A stretch of DNA of 64,000 bases from Basidiobolus meristosporus CBS 931.73 (GCA_002104905.1 MCFE01000167.1:82156-146155), one strand, 5' to 3'; counted from the first letter of the stretch, positions 45,523 to 58,098 are shown. The notes: generated from the letters alone by a model not told the origin. Program-made: numbers and translations.

Positions 45523-48500
45523 AATAATCTTCACTTCAGTGAGTGTAAATTTTCAGATATCACGCGTTCTGAGGGGAGTTTCTCCTCGAAGTATGTTGAT
45601 TCTGTGTAAATTATCAATGAAAGCCCTGATCTAATATACCCATCCAATACCCACTTTCTTCGATTATCCCTTAAATACGAGTACGCAGTGCAATTTTAAT
45701 GCCAGCTCGGTTATTGAAAGCTACTATATTAAGGCAAACGTTAACCATTCTTCATGTGCAGCGGCCTTTTGATTTGAAACCAGATGGTACTTTTCAGTTG
45801 CAGGAAGTCAAGAACTAAGCGGTGTATTGGGAAGGGATCACAGCATCCTAATCACTTTGCTGGATTATGAATGGATAAGCTGTATTGGGTGGCTTATGTG
45901 AACCGTAATGGCATATCAAGGAGAACCTCACGTCATTGTTAAGTCTAATATGGAGAACTGATTATCCTGATATTTAGTTATGGTCTTTTGAATCCCTGTA
46001 ACTGCATTGTTGTTGCCATACTCACGGATGATCAAATATAGCGTGCTCCTCATGAATAACCCGAGGCACTCCTTAATAAATTAAGAGGGAGACCATTCAT
46101 AGTTGACATATTCATGTGGCGCATCAAAGGGTGATGGCATTGGACCGCTTATATGAATATACTTTGTACTATCGGAATTGGACAGTGATCACCTGCTGGC
46201 GGTAAAAATTGGCAGCTTGTACAAACAAGGCTAAGCTATATATATGTATGTGAGGTATTTCCTAATTTGCCTTTTTAAGATTATTAGGCATATTTTACCA
46301 AATTGGGCAAGAAGCCGAAATTGGTCCAATAGATAGTTCCATGGGTCATATATAGGTGAAAAGTCGCAGTTGATTCAGGAATATTTCGCACCGATGGAGA
46401 ACAGACTAAATAGTAAAATCCAGAGTCTATTTCAGTTCTTCAGTCTACAGATCGTCAAAAGGCCATGACGTCACAGGGGAGGGGGAGGCGGAGGACTAGT
46501 GTCAACAAGAGATTGGTAGTGTGTAAATAATCAGTGCAATTATGTGTTGACGAAAATCCAGGTTATTCCAACGCGATTTGATAATCCTTTGAGCGGAAAT
46601 ACATCTATATAAAACCAGTTCTTCACCCATTCATACCTATTAGGGAGTTCTTTGTTGACAGGAATGCTGCTACCACTGGTAGTTTAGTTGCTGATATGAG
46701 GCAAGTGACTAAACTTCTGAGTGAACTCTGTCGGATACACCATAGCGGTGATACGTGGAAGGCCTTGGTGCAAGATACACAAAGCTCGCAAGGATATTGA
46801 AGTCTTTATCATTCAACGGTGATGTATAAAATCAATCTCAAGATCTAAATTGACTTGTAATCGCTTATCCTAAGTACAAAACAGTGCTGTTTGACCAGTA
46901 CCGGTAGTATGAAAATCCATCAAGTTTTCTGATATTTAGGAGGTGTCCTAAATTTATTCATCATATGGCCTTGTTGCTTCGTGTAGTTTATTGCCATTAT
47001 TTCTGCGGACTCCTTTGGCTAGCTTTTTGAAGCATATCCGCTAACTTGGTTATTCACCACAACTTGTTAATGTTTACTTTGAATAGGTTACTGTAACTAT
47101 TTCCTCTGTATGACTACAGAATAACTCGCCAACTGCTGTAGATTGATAGTATTGCACCTACTCTTCATAAACTACTATCTTGTTCTCTGTTCACAATCTC
47201 GAATTCCTTTAGAAGTTACTTCTGTGATGATTGAACCTTCCAAAATCAGCCAGTCAACACTTTTTGGTAACTTTACTACATTCCAATGCTACGGGCTCTA
47301 CAAAAAGTACGGTACTACAGATCACCTTCAGGTTATACGTGTCGGAATCCTAGTTCTGTACAAATTGCAATATTGATAAATGAGGTTATGAGCATTTCAT
47401 ATCAGTTTGAGATATACACTGACTCTGAATCATGCTGTTCGTACATTAAATACCAGCAGAAGAGTATAAAGCCCGGGTTTGCCACTTGCCCGCAGAGTAT
47501 ATATTTGCTATAAAAGTAGTGAATGCACTAATCAAATTATTAAGTTGGCTATAACACTAGAAAACATACACTAAATGAAGCTGCACCTTGATAAATAGCT
47601 TTCAGACAGGAGAACCTTGGGGATAGAGTGCCAAATAAGCGCTGGATACAAATGTCAAAAAACCTCTATATTTTGGATTCATATCATGTAGTATAAAAGC
47701 ATACATTTTAGATTTTCGTTCCCATGTTAAGGGTCACTTACCAACCGACGAGTGAAGAAATACAAAGTAGGACCATTATCCTAGCACTTCATCTCCAAGA
47801 TTTCTTTCAGGATGCGCTTTGCAATCACGAACTATAATAGTTACCCAAGCGCATCACTCATGACTGAACGAATGTTCAGCGGAATGCCGGTTCTTACAGC
47901 ATTTTTAGAGTTGGCTCTTCTTAAAGTGGATCAGCTATAAAGAAATTACCGAATTTCTATCGAATAGGTGTGACTCAACGACTTGTATTCCTCTCGTTAA
48001 CACAAGATATCTGGTGCCCAAGTCATTACGTAAAGGTCAAGCAACTTGATCTTATCACGACTGCACAGCAGGGCACTCAGTAGTGTAACATATGCCAGAA
48101 CATTCTCTTATGATGCACGACGACGAACAGATGCGTAAATTTTCTATGGCTTTCACTACACACATGTTGTTTACATCATTGTGGCAAAGGCCAAAAAGAA
48201 CAGATAACCGGGGCCAAGAAGGGTGGTGCCGTATACCGAAGGGATGGATACAAATTGTCTGTTGTTTGCAACAATGCTTGACAAAGATTTTGTGGGTAGA
48301 ATTACCGTTCTTCGTATTGCTTTTGGTAAAATTTGCCCAGTAATCTTCCCACTTTGTAGATGCACATATCTCTGATATATACTCGATGAAACGGGGGAGT
48401 CAATCTTATAGTGTTTAGCCAAGAGTACAAATGGTCTTATGAAGAGGGACTCCATTATTTGGCGATAAGAGTCACATTTATTTCGAGCTTTATTTTTCAA

Positions 48501-48589
48501 AGGTTATTAATAGAATTGTCCCAGGTAATTCAGTGGTTTTTGGTCAGAGCACCATCATGGGGGAGCTTGCTTATTATTCTGTTCATCCG
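45523..48589. other. 3-kb AT-rich gene-free stretch
   Basis: Short frames only. A perfect palindromic CRE (TGACGTCA) occurs at 46466-46473, followed by a purine tract GGGGAGGGGGAGGCGGAGGA, but no gene follows that it could serve. This stretch begins the gene-poor part of the chromosome end. Confidence 0.5.
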
Positions 48590-50490
48590 CTCGCCTGGAA
48601 TGAGATCGAGCGCCTCCAGAACCAACATGGGAAAATACCGTCGCGGAAAAAGCCAGTCCGATGACATGTTATCGTTTTTCACGCTTTCATACACCCCTTT
48701 AGCATTCTGTTGGTCATCCTGGCGATCTTTTCTGTTGCTACTGGAGAAATCGATACGACCGTCATTATGATCGTGATGGCTGCGTTGAGCGTCATCCTTC
48801 GGCCCGTTCAAGAGTTCAAGTCGGAGGTTGCTGTCAATAACAGATGCTCTATTCTCCATAAGTATGCTAAGCCCAACACGAGAGACACTCTCAAAGAAGA
48901 TGCCCTAAAGATCGAACACGGTGTAGTTGCCGAGTATGAAATTCCATTTGAGGATGTTGTTCCAGGCGACTTGGTTTCGGCTGATTTGCAGTTAATCTTA
49001 TCCAAAGATCTTTTCATCTCTCAGGCATCCTTGACTGCAGAAGCAATAGCAGCGGGGAAATCCTCATCCAGTGCCTCATAGGAACTAGCGTCATCAGGGG
49101 AGCCGCAACTGGTGTAGTAAAGGCTACTGGCACTGAGACAGTGTTTGGAGCCATGGCAAAGCAACTGATTGCACAGCATCCCATTAATACCCTCTCATTG
49201 GACGAGTATTTCAAAGTGGATGAGATTCCGTTCGCCGAAAGTTGTCGGTGGTGATTAGAGACCGATCCAATCTGGATATTGATTACGAAAGTAGCAGTTG
49301 ATGAGACGTTGGCTTCATGTTCCCAAATCTTTGTGGGGAGCCTCCCTAGCCATGACAAGCCAAGAGAATGTGTTAATTTACCTACACATGGCATCATTGA
49401 ATTCCCGACGACTTGCGGAGACAGCTTCAGATATTGAATAATGAGCTGAGTGAGGATGGACTTCGTGCGATTGCTATCGCATACCGTGTGCTGGGTCGGA
49501 ATTGCAAAGATCTCACTGCCGCCCAAAAAGCGAAAATGATCTTCGCCAGATATATCGCCTTACTTGATTCACCCAAGCCAAGCACTGCTCTAGCGATCAG
49601 CGAGCTCCGTGAGTACGGAGTGATGATTAAAGTCTTGACTGGAGATGCAGCAGCAGTTTGCCGTAAGGTTTGCTAGGAGATCCAGCTCCCAGTCAACTTG
49701 GTAGTAACTACAGCCGATCTGGGGAATATTAATGAGTAACGCTTCACCGAAATCGTTGAGGAGGCAACCATGTTTACGAAGCTTACGCCGGTTTAGAAGG
49801 CACAGGTGATACACACACTGAAGAAGAAAGGTCATATTGTCGTATTCCTAGGCCATGGCATTAACGATGCTCCTGCCTTGACAGAGCGATTGCGGGATAT
49901 CGGTGGATATCGGTACTGACGTTGCCAAACAATCGGCCGACATCATCTTGCTGGAGAAGGATATGATGGTTTTGGTAGATAGGGTAATTCGTGGACGTAT
50001 CACATATGGCAACACTATTAAGTACATCAAGATGGCGATATCGTTCAACTTCGACACGTATCTAGTATGTTGGTGGGTTTAATCTGGCTTCTGTTCCTTC
50101 CTATGCTGCCAATCCAGGTGCTGATACAGAACTTGCTTTACGATATCTCGCAAATCGCCTGATAACCAAGCCCTCTTCCAAAGCGGTTGATTTGTGATAG
50201 GATTACTGGCACAGACACTGATCGTCCGATTCGAACTCCGCTGATTCCGTTCATTCGGAGTCGTGCTTCGCTTCCATTGCTTTGCTCCACCATTATTGTT
50301 ATGGTCACTGGCTTTATTATTGCGTTTGCTCTCTGAAAGAGGCTCTTTCCATGGATACTCTGCCTGGGATGTGTTATCCCTACTTATTTTCAGCAGTGCT
50401 TGCCAACTGCATGTTCACTCAATTTATCAAATCGATTTACATTTGGTACCTCAAGCCTTGGTTGTAGAGGTCAGCAAAAATCGCATCTAA
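48590..50490 (+). pseudogene. Relic of a P3B-type (MgtA-like) Mg2+-importing ATPase
   Basis: Translated pieces in shifting frames follow the order of bacterial MgtA: HAFIHPFSILLVILAIFS (first membrane pair), LSVILRPVQEFKSEVA, the A-domain VVPGDLVSADLQLIL with QASLTAEA, IGTSVIRGAATGVVKATG, KVDEIPF, GLRAIAIAYRVLG, the P-domain IKVLTGDAAAV, GHGINDAPAL in place of [39 protein letters not shown] and IPFIRSRASLPLLCSTIIVM. At least six in-frame stops and several frameshifts break it, and the stretch that should carry M3-M4 and the phosphorylated DKTGT loop is missing between about 49190 and 49205. It therefore cannot work. P3B ATPases are mainly bacterial, so past horizontal transfer is plausible. 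Confidence 0.87.
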
Positions 50491-53400
50491 TAAAGTCATT
50501 TTGGTAGAGTATGAGGTCTTCACTAGTCATTTTGAATTTCAGCAGGATCATTTGCAAAGCTATCTACATTTTGACAGCATCGAAGTGCCACTAATGACAC
50601 CATCGACGTGAATGATTGATGAAGTAGGGAATCTAAATATATGGGAAACAAAAGCCAAATCAAAAATCCCTTTGAGGCAACATCACTTCCCTTGCTAGTG
50701 GGTTGGTGTGACCAGTAATTCAACTGGAATCTTGCAGAGACAGGGCTAGCGAGAGAGAATGACAATGATGACTTGATAGAATGTAATTTGGTCAATAAGA
50801 GGCGGCCGGCAGACTTTATGGACATGAGTCCATACCATTTGTATCCGACTCAAAGGGATTACCTGATGCATTCGTTACTTTCAATTGCAAATGTGGTTCA
50901 TTAGGCCAACAAATAGGCTCTTATTACTTCATTGATAATGTGAAGATGCTAAGCATATCCGATTATGAAGCACTGGGGCGAAAAGTAATAATCCATTCTT
51001 AATGGAGCATGGTCAGTAATATTTGGGCTTCATGACGGCCTGGAAGATGACCCGGGTGTAAGTTTCTGTTGCAAATAGTAGGTGCCTTATATGAACTGAC
51101 ACAGATTGCAGTTTCGTTAAACTAATATTTCTGGGGAGCAGGGCTATGTACCTCTTCAGTATATAGCAGTATCGGAAATATACTGCTCACATATAGAATA
51201 TGAAAAATATCTAGCCACGTACATGCGTCGAAACTACGAGCAGATTATATTTGATGTTGACGGGGAAGGTAGGAATATCAGCTAAAACAGCTTAAAAAAT
51301 CAAAGTTTGAAGTTTTTTCATCGGGGTATTCGCCACATGGGTAGTAATGGTGGTTGATCCTTTGGTACTCCAAGCAGGAGTACTGATGCTTATTTCATAC
51401 TCGACTACCAGGGTGATACAAAAGTACCTCTATTTGAGAAACAGTTTGAACACTGTTTTGATATATAGCCAGTCTGACGCAACACTTTGTTAGTATTTGG
51501 TTTTGATTATACCGAATTTCAATAGGGCGTTCAACCCAAAGCACTTGTAGAGACAATTACTAGATGAAAAATGTGTAAACACATTATTTAATGTTATGAT
51601 AGTTTTTGAAATATTAGAAGTAATTAGAAGACTAATTGAATATGCGGCAATCACATAATGATTTGTTGAATGTAAAAGCGGTACTCATACCTTTGAGAGC
51701 TCTTGGCAAAACAAGCATGTAGAGCATGTTTAAGAAGATCTTAAAAATGTGAGCGTAAAGTTTGGAGGCTTTTGAATACTTTATCAAAGTTTAATGTTCC
51801 GGGCCCCTGACATTTTGGCGAAATTATCTAAATAAATTCTGGCAAAGAATTGGGACAGGAGATAGTAAAGTTCATATGTGACGACCCAAATGACCAAGTT
51901 AATGTAAATACTTACAAGTTGAGATCTAAATGGCCCGGTTAATGTAAATATTTGGGCGCAGATACAAAATTTGCAACACTTGGTACAATTTATGTCCAAC
52001 TTAATTATGGTGAGATCAGATGGGAAGTGATGAAAATGGATAAAAAGGTATATATAAAATGTGGGAACATATAGTAAAGGATTTATTGAAATACAAGTTG
52101 AGGGCATAATTAAGGGACCCGGGTAAAGTGTAGTACCAATTCAATATCTGCATACTACTCTGGAAATATCCAAGGGACTTGTAATTATAAGGGAGTGTGG
52201 TGTTCATTTAATAACTTAATGGGTTGAAACAAAGGAATTATACCTCAGTGGAACTTTGTAAGACTAGTGATGGTCCAAGAAACGCTCAAGGTAACTGTGT
52301 GCAAAAATTGGCTTTTAGAGTAAGTTTGGGAATTTCGATAGTTTCCAGTGCCTCCATAATTCAAAGAATTAGAAATTAGTACATAAGACACTGAGAAGCT
52401 TCAAGAATCTAGTAATCAGCTAGGTAGTGGCTTGTGTGATTTATATGTGTCAAACTGCTAATCACTTATTGTAACTTTAGAATTGCAGGACACAAATATG
52501 TTATTAAGCAATTCCAATTGTCAAGAATATCTTGCTTTCCACTATATTTTTCTAATGCGATATAAAAACAAGGAGAAAACTATCACAAAAAACTGGTATT
52601 GTGTCGAACTAATCATAAACCATTTTTCTATTTCAAGCCAACGAACCAGAGACTAACATGGCTTAGGTAGAATTTGTCAGTTCTCTTGATCAGTTCTTTA
52701 GAATTGAAAACACTGCGCAGTCAAAACAGACCCAAAGTCCGCAGGCTAAAAATAAAAGCGTGAAAATTGATATAGCTTCCGGTATCTGCATTTAGGGTGG
52801 GGCCATACACAATAGTAATACTAGAATTCCAAGTGTCTGCTGTGTGTTATGAAAACAGCGATGTTTTGAGAAACGGGTTAGTTTGACTCATGTTACAACC
52901 AGGCTTGATATATGCGTATGACGTAATGCGATTGGCATTCAGTCGTATTTATAGATTAGTTAAAGATAGATACTGATGTTACTCCACCCAAGCCCCGGGT
53001 TTGAGTTTGTGGATGTAGTATTGAGTCCTTTTAGCCATTTTAGATCAACCAATGGTCTATCCTGAATAGAAGTTCCATATGAGGAAGTGCGTAGGCTGGG
53101 TAACAGGATTGAGAAAATCAGTTATTCCCAATCAAGATAACAAACGAGCGTACCGCTCAAAGCAACTCGTGCGGCCTTCTTGGTGCTAATTATCAATAGA
53201 TTCCATCCCTCCAACAATGAGGCATGAATTTCGAAGCAGATCTTACAGCTTCTTCGTGTTACTTGCTGTTACTCTCCATCCCTCCAGTAATAAAGCGCTT
53301 GAATGAATTTTTGTGTGAATTAGTATCTCAAACACTATTTTCCAAGCTTCCAAATATGTTAAAGTAACAACTTTAGAGATTCCGAATATATCTACTCTTG

Positions 53401-53672
53401 ATATTCTAATCAGACGTTTCCTTGACTTAGATGGTCGATGTACTATACTTGTCCCTTCCTTAGTATACGAGTTAAAAATAACTATTGGGCTCTTGTTTCG
53501 TATAATAATCCAACTCAACGTTCTTTCTATATTGGGTCCTTCTACTAAATTCCTTGCTACCCAGGTATAAATCACCCAGTGGATCTTCATTTCCTTCGTA
53601 GTTCACAGTTTCATTTTTACTCTGCTTTTCAACAATGGCTCTCAAGAAGGTGATTTTAGTATAGATGCAATC
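50491..53672. other. 3.2-kb AT-rich gene-free stretch
   Basis: This stretch holds a decayed inverted LTR at about 51600-51860. Next to it is a short imperfect duplication (GACCAAGTTAATGTAAATACTT near 51894 and GGCCCGGTTAATGTAAATATTT near 51930, described here by their shared GTTAATGTAAATA core). No frame above 115 codons is open and none has a motif. Confidence 0.5.
51600..51860 (-). repeat. Decayed copia LTR, inverted
   Basis: This segment matches the inverted LTRs near 57-58 kb in order: TTAGAAGTAATTAGAAGA, ATGATTTGTTGAATGTAAAAG, GGCAAAACAAGCATGTAGA, GTAAAGTTTGGAGGC, AAAGTTTAATGTTC and ATTCTGGCAAAGAATTGG. It carries many point changes and no intact termini, so it is an old solo LTR. Confidence 0.75.
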
Positions 53673-54866
53673 ATGGTTTTTCACGCATCTAACATCCAAT
53701 TTTTCCTGAAGGCTTGCCTCGTAGCTTTGCTAGCTTACTTCAATACTCAGGTCAACGCCATATGCCAACATTACAACGCTACTTGTCCCGAGTCTGCTCC
53801 CTGTTGCTCTGATGGCTGGTGCAATGTAGGTCACAATTGCATTGCAACTATTTGCGACCCACTCAACAGCTATTCAGCTGGTAGTTGCTATCCCAAGCCG
53901 CAATGTGTCGATTTAGTCGATACCTTCTCTAGAAATGACGTTACCGAGTTTTCCAAATTCGACGGAAATCCGAATGGCGGTTACGAATGGGTGAGCGAAT
54001 TCATTCCAAACCATGCCGCTGTCGAAGATGGGGAGCTCGTTTTGAGCATGCCATTAGGAACTCAGAAAAACTCGTACGGCCGTCTACAAGGATTCGGAGC
54101 TACAGTAACCTCTATTAGATGGATCCAGTACGGCAATGTTACTGCAAGGGTCAAGACAGCTTCTACTTCGCCTGGTGTTGTGACCTCTTTCATTATACGC
54201 AATCCTGAAGGGGATGAGATTGATTTTGAGTGGGTTGGCGGGAGTCCCGACAAGGTTCAGACAAACTACTACTATAACGACATCTTGGACTACAAGAACG
54301 GCATTGAAGCGTCTGTTGGGAGTAATACTGCTGACGGATTCAATGAATACATGATTCAATGGGAAGAAGATTTCATCAAGTTTTGGGTGAACAAAAAGGT
54401 GATCAGAACTGTTTACAAGAAGGATACCTGGGATGAGAAATCAAAAGTATACAAGTATCCCGCTAGGCTAGCCCAGGTTCATCTCGGGATCTGGGATGGA
54501 GGTCGCGGTGCCCCTGGAACTATGGAGTGGGCTGGTGGACCAACCAACTGGAGCAACCCTAAGACAGTATACAAAGCCTATTACAACTATGTCAATATAC
54601 AATGCAAGTACAGCGGAAATTCAACCCAACAATGGCCTACAAGTACGAAGAACATTGCTAGTTCCTCGAGGAATTCTTCAGCTACTTCCGCACATACGTC
54701 TTCAACGGTTGCTGCAGAAACTTCACCTAACACCCCGGCAGTAGTCAGTCCTGCACTAACGAGCCGTCCACCTGCCGTGGAACACGTGAATTCAGCGCAT
54801 CCAGTCAATCTTGGATCTGCTCTTATAAGTGCAGCACTATTTCTCACTGCCTATATGTATCAATAG
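53673..54866 (+). CDS. CRH1: GH16 chitin-glucan transglycosylase, CRH family, probably GPI-anchored
   Basis: Cell-wall enzyme that cleaves chitin and rejoins it to beta-1,6/1,3-glucan. One exon of 397 residues. Signal peptide about 1-29 (FFLKACLVALLAYFNTQVNA), then a cysteine-rich N-terminal part (CQHYNATCPESAPCCSDGWC) as in Crh proteins. The catalytic motif is DEIDFEWVG with nucleophile Glu182, Asp184 and acid/base Glu186, all present. TNYYYNDILDYKNG and AQVHLGIWDGGRGAPGTMEWAGG give the sugar-binding cleft. A Ser/Thr-rich stalk and a C-terminal hydrophobic tail (NLGSALISAALFLTAYMYQ) indicate a GPI anchor. It is intact despite lying among decayed DNA, and a chitin-related gene lies 1.3 kb further right. 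Confidence 0.93.
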   Translation: MVFHASNIQFFLKACLVALLAYFNTQVNAICQHYNATCPESAPCCSDGWCNVGHNCIATICDPLNSYSAGSCYPKPQCVDLVDTFSRNDVTEFSKFDGNPNGGYEWVSEFIPNHAAVEDGELVLSMPLGTQKNSYGRLQGFGATVTSIRWIQYGNVTARVKTASTSPGVVTSFIIRNPEGDEIDFEWVGGSPDKVQTNYYYNDILDYKNGIEASVGSNTADGFNEYMIQWEEDFIKFWVNKKVIRTVYKKDTWDEKSKVYKYPARLAQVHLGIWDGGRGAPGTMEWAGGPTNWSNPKTVYKAYYNYVNIQCKYSGNSTQQWPTSTKNIASSSRNSSATSAHTSSTVAAETSPNTPAVVSPALTSRPPAVEHVNSAHPVNLGSALISAALFLTAYMYQ

Positions 54867-56174
54867 TTTCAAACCTAATTTCGTAATTCTGGATAAGGAT
54901 TGAAATTCACTCATCCAGCGGGAATTGTATAAATGTCATTAGCTAAATCAAGACTCACTAAAAATAGATAAACACGTTTTCCAACAACCTCATGAGAGAA
55001 CATTCTTTCAATTCCAAAATTGATCGGCTTGGAAATTTCCCGATCTTGTAGCAATTCTGTCGAACCAGATGTAAGTAGTGACCACGATTCTTTAGAATAT
55101 GCCTGAGTTATTTATGGCATTCAATATGCAGTATGATAGTAAATATTGTGGATACTTGATGGACGCCGGAACTTCATAGCATGGAAGCCACAGGAAGTTG
55201 CGAAGGGGTGCCAAGACGCTACTAGTAACAAGCCTATGGTGATAGAATCTTTAAATAATACGGACAATAAGCGATATTGCATAAGATCCCTAATTTCGAA
55301 TTCAGTTTTATTTTGTTGACCAAGAAATGGGTAATCCTTGAGATTATGATTCTATCGGAAATTGCTTCTCTGCGATTGTTGAATTCGTACATTATACTGG
55401 ATCCTTTATTGCTCTGCTTTCTAAAACGGCTAAAGGCGTGTCACCCAGAAAGAAGATTTATCCATATTTCCCAGTAATCGCTACCATGCTTTTAGTGTGC
55501 ATTTCCTAATTCTGGACACCTATGCCGCTGATTTCATGTCAGTTTGTGTCAAGTTCAATCATCTATTAGTGACGATGTGGTGTCAAATATGTTGGGCTGT
55601 TTGCTCAGCCTATTGCTTACAAACATTATCTATTTGACAGTCAACGTTAAAGTATGAGAATACACATGAAAGATCCCAGGCAGTCTCAGAGTCCAAAACC
55701 TACTAGTCAACGTGCAGCTGTCGATTAAGATATAGCATTCGGAAATGGTGAAGCGAGATGCGTAACGGAGTAGATGTGTTGCTGAATCGTTGCTTATAAG
55801 TTCAATTGGTCACACTTGTCTGTTGTAGAACAGTTCACGATTGTGTGGAAAATTTAGCCCTATTCGATTCTCTATTCAAGTCTTTCGGGGGAGCTAAAGA
55901 TGCTTCTTCTTGCGATATCTAGTATATCAGAGATTTCACTTTGAAGACTGGTTATTACTGATACTCATATTAGTCTTCTCCTGTTGATACAGCATCGAAA
56001 TCGCTTTTGGTATGTCATGCTACACGAGTAATCAGATGCCGTAGTAGAGGGTACCATATAACTGAGGGAATTTTTGGCCAAAATATTCTTATGAGTCCAT
56101 AATGAAGTGTATAGAGACTTGATATCTAGCTCTGTGACAATCATCAATCTAAATAATCTTGCAAGCTTACTCAG
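54867..56174. other. Intergenic region between the two cell-wall genes
   Basis: This 1.3-kb AT-rich stretch must contain the promoter and first exon of the following LPMO-like gene. I could not find a convincing signal-peptide exon; ATGCTTCTTCTTGCGATATC at about 55900 is the best candidate, but the frame closes quickly. No repeats were recognised. Confidence 0.45.
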
Positions 56175-56955
56175 GCATGAGAGCTCCATTCTATTTAATT
56201 TTAACATGTACTATAAGTCCATTGGAGATATCGATTATGACATGAACGGGCCTTTGGGGGAATTCCCCTGTAAAAGTTATAAGTCAAGGAAAATCGAATA
56301 CACTCACAATGCTGGGGATACTGTGAAAGTCCAATTCGCCACTGGAAATACCCACAATGGTGGCCATTGCCAGTTTGCTCTTTCTTACGATAACGACCAG
56401 ACATTTGTTGTTTTGAAAACGGTTGTCCGTGGCTGCTTCAAAGATGGCCTCATTTTCGATGTACCTATTCCAGCTACTGCACCTCCCAGTAATCGTGCTA
56501 CCTTAGCCTGGACATGGGTCAATACCGAGGGCAACCGAGAGTATTACATGAACAGTGTTGAGATTACTATCAATGGCGGGGTCCCTGGTGGAACAGTCAC
56601 TGGTCCAAAGCTCGTGGTCGCAGACCTTCCTGGTTATCCCACTATCCCTGAATTTGACATCGGTGAAGGAGACGGTCACGAGATGTTAGATAAGCGTCCG
56701 ATCATCACAGTTGGAGCTACCGATGGAGGCATAACCACTGACACAAATACCACCGTGAAACCTACAGCGACCTCGACCACAACCTCCACTAAGCCTACCC
56801 TAACTAGCGATCCTGGAGCTGGCTTATGTGTTGGAATGGCAGCCTGGAATGCGAATACTGCATACAACGGAGCCCAGAAAGTTACTTATGGCGGACACCT
56901 TTGGCAAGCTAAGTGGTGGACCCAAAACGAAACTCCTGGTCAGCAAGGAGCCTGA
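56175..56955 (+). CDS. AA11-like secreted LPMO-type protein with C-terminal CBM5/12, truncated by TGA
   Basis: Likely a chitin-active protein. The body matches fungal LPMO-like secreted proteins: GDIDYDMNGPLGEFPCKSY, THNGGHCQFALSYDNDQTF and LAWTWVNTEGNREYYMNSVEI. A Thr/Ser linker leads to a CBM5/12 (CVGMAAWNANTAYNGAQ, VTYGGHLWQAKWWTQNETPG). The frame ends QQGA-TGA at 56953; directly after, in the same frame, comes TDLGAC-TAA. CBM5/12 modules normally end (A/V)WTDxGxC, so the TGA replaces the conserved Trp codon and removes the last disulfide Cys. The 5' exon is not located. After the acceptor CTCAG at 56174 the frame reads HESSILFNFNMYY, where His could be the mature N-terminus that binds copper; the +1 frame reads MRAPFY, which looks more LPMO-like, so a one-base loss is possible. 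Confidence 0.75.
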
Positions 56956-57309
56956 ACAGACTTAGGGGCTTGTTAAACTATATATGAATGCTTTCAATAA
57001 ACCAGCTCTTAGTAGCTAATTTGATTTCCGGGACTAGTGAATCACGGGATTTTGGAATAAAATACACTGGGGGAAGTGGTATCGGAATATGTATGGAAAT
57101 TGTCTACAAAATAGATATTTTAAATTATGTGCTCCATATTTTGCTTTATGCAATTCAGATCTATTGAGATTTCTAAAAAAAGTAGTAATTTCTTACAGTA
57201 GCTCCAGCCTATTATGTTTCATGTGTTGTGTAAAGTTCACTCATATATCAAGTAATCCATCCCAAATTCTTTTTCATACACTTCATTCTTGTGGCTGGAA
57301 GCCAAAGGC
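56956..57309. other. Short gap before the LTR cluster
   Basis: This 0.35-kb stretch holds the 3' UTR of the LPMO-like gene (AATAAA at about 56995) and AT-rich filler. It ends at AAGGC, one copy of the target duplication of the solo LTR. Confidence 0.6.
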
Positions 57310-57641
57310 TGTTGTAAGAGTCTTGGAGATATTGGAAGTGATTGGGAGAACAAGTAGATTATGTGGTTTTCACTTAATGATTTATTGAATGTAAAAGTAG
57401 TATTTATACTTTTACCTGGTCTTGGCATTACAAACACGTAGAATAGGTTAAGGAAGGTCCCAAGAGCATGTGTGCAAAGTTTGGGGCTGTTTGGACAACT
57501 TATCAAATTTTCATGTTCTGGGTAAATATTCTACGTAAATCCCGACAAGGAATTTGGTCAGTATTCTCTAGGATTTGAAGGTGATGATCTAAGTGACTAA
57601 GTTAGGTGAATATTTAGGTGGAATTCCGAATTTTTACAACA
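57310..57641 (-). mobile_element. Copia solo LTR with 5-bp target duplication
   Basis: The 332-bp LTR begins TGTTGTAAGAG and ends TTTTTACAACA on the plus strand, an inverted copy of the LTR at 986-1335. It is flanked by AAGGC at 57305-57309 and 57642-57646, a perfect 5-bp target-site duplication. No internal sequence is attached, so the element was lost by recombination between its LTRs. It has a small internal deletion compared with its relatives (around CAACTTATCAAATTTTC). Confidence 0.92.
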
Positions 57642-57752
57642 AAGGCTTGGTCAATAAGCTGGCTGTGAGCACGTCATCCACAGCTACTGTTGATAAGAAA
57701 GCCATCTCTTCTATTCACTATGCTACCAAGTCACCCATATAATGCACTTTGC

Positions 57753-58098
57753 TGTGAGGGTCTTGGAGATATAGGAAGTGATTGGGTGAACAAGTAGACT
57801 ATGTGGTTTTCACTTAACAATTTATTCAATGCAAAAGGTGTATTTATACTTTTACATGGTCTTAGCATAACAAACACAAAGAATAGGTCTAGGAGGGTGC
57901 CAAGTACATGTGTGCAAAGCTTAGGGCTTTTTGGACACCTTTGGGAATTTTCATGTTCTGGGTACCTGATATTCTGGTAAAGATATTCCAAGTAAATCCC
58001 AAGAAGGAATTTGGTCAGTAATATCTAAGACTAGTGGGCAATGATCTAAGTTACTAAGTTAGGTGAATATATAGGTGGAATTACAAATTTTTTCAATA
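57753..58098 (-). mobile_element. Copia LTR, diverged, 3' LTR of a truncated element
   Basis: This is an inverted LTR that is clearly more diverged than its neighbours. It lacks perfect TGTTG/CAACA ends (TGTGAGGG at the left, CAATA at the right). On its right it continues into the inverted polypurine tract and pol end, so it is the 3' LTR of an element whose remainder is missing. Confidence 0.85.

Noticed and set aside
56953-56955. Idea that TGA codes for Trp in this organism, because TGA stands for Trp in the CBM5/12 and in the ATPase relic.
   Set aside because: The kinesin, arrestin and UPF0014 genes end at TGA exactly where their families end, so TGA is a true stop.
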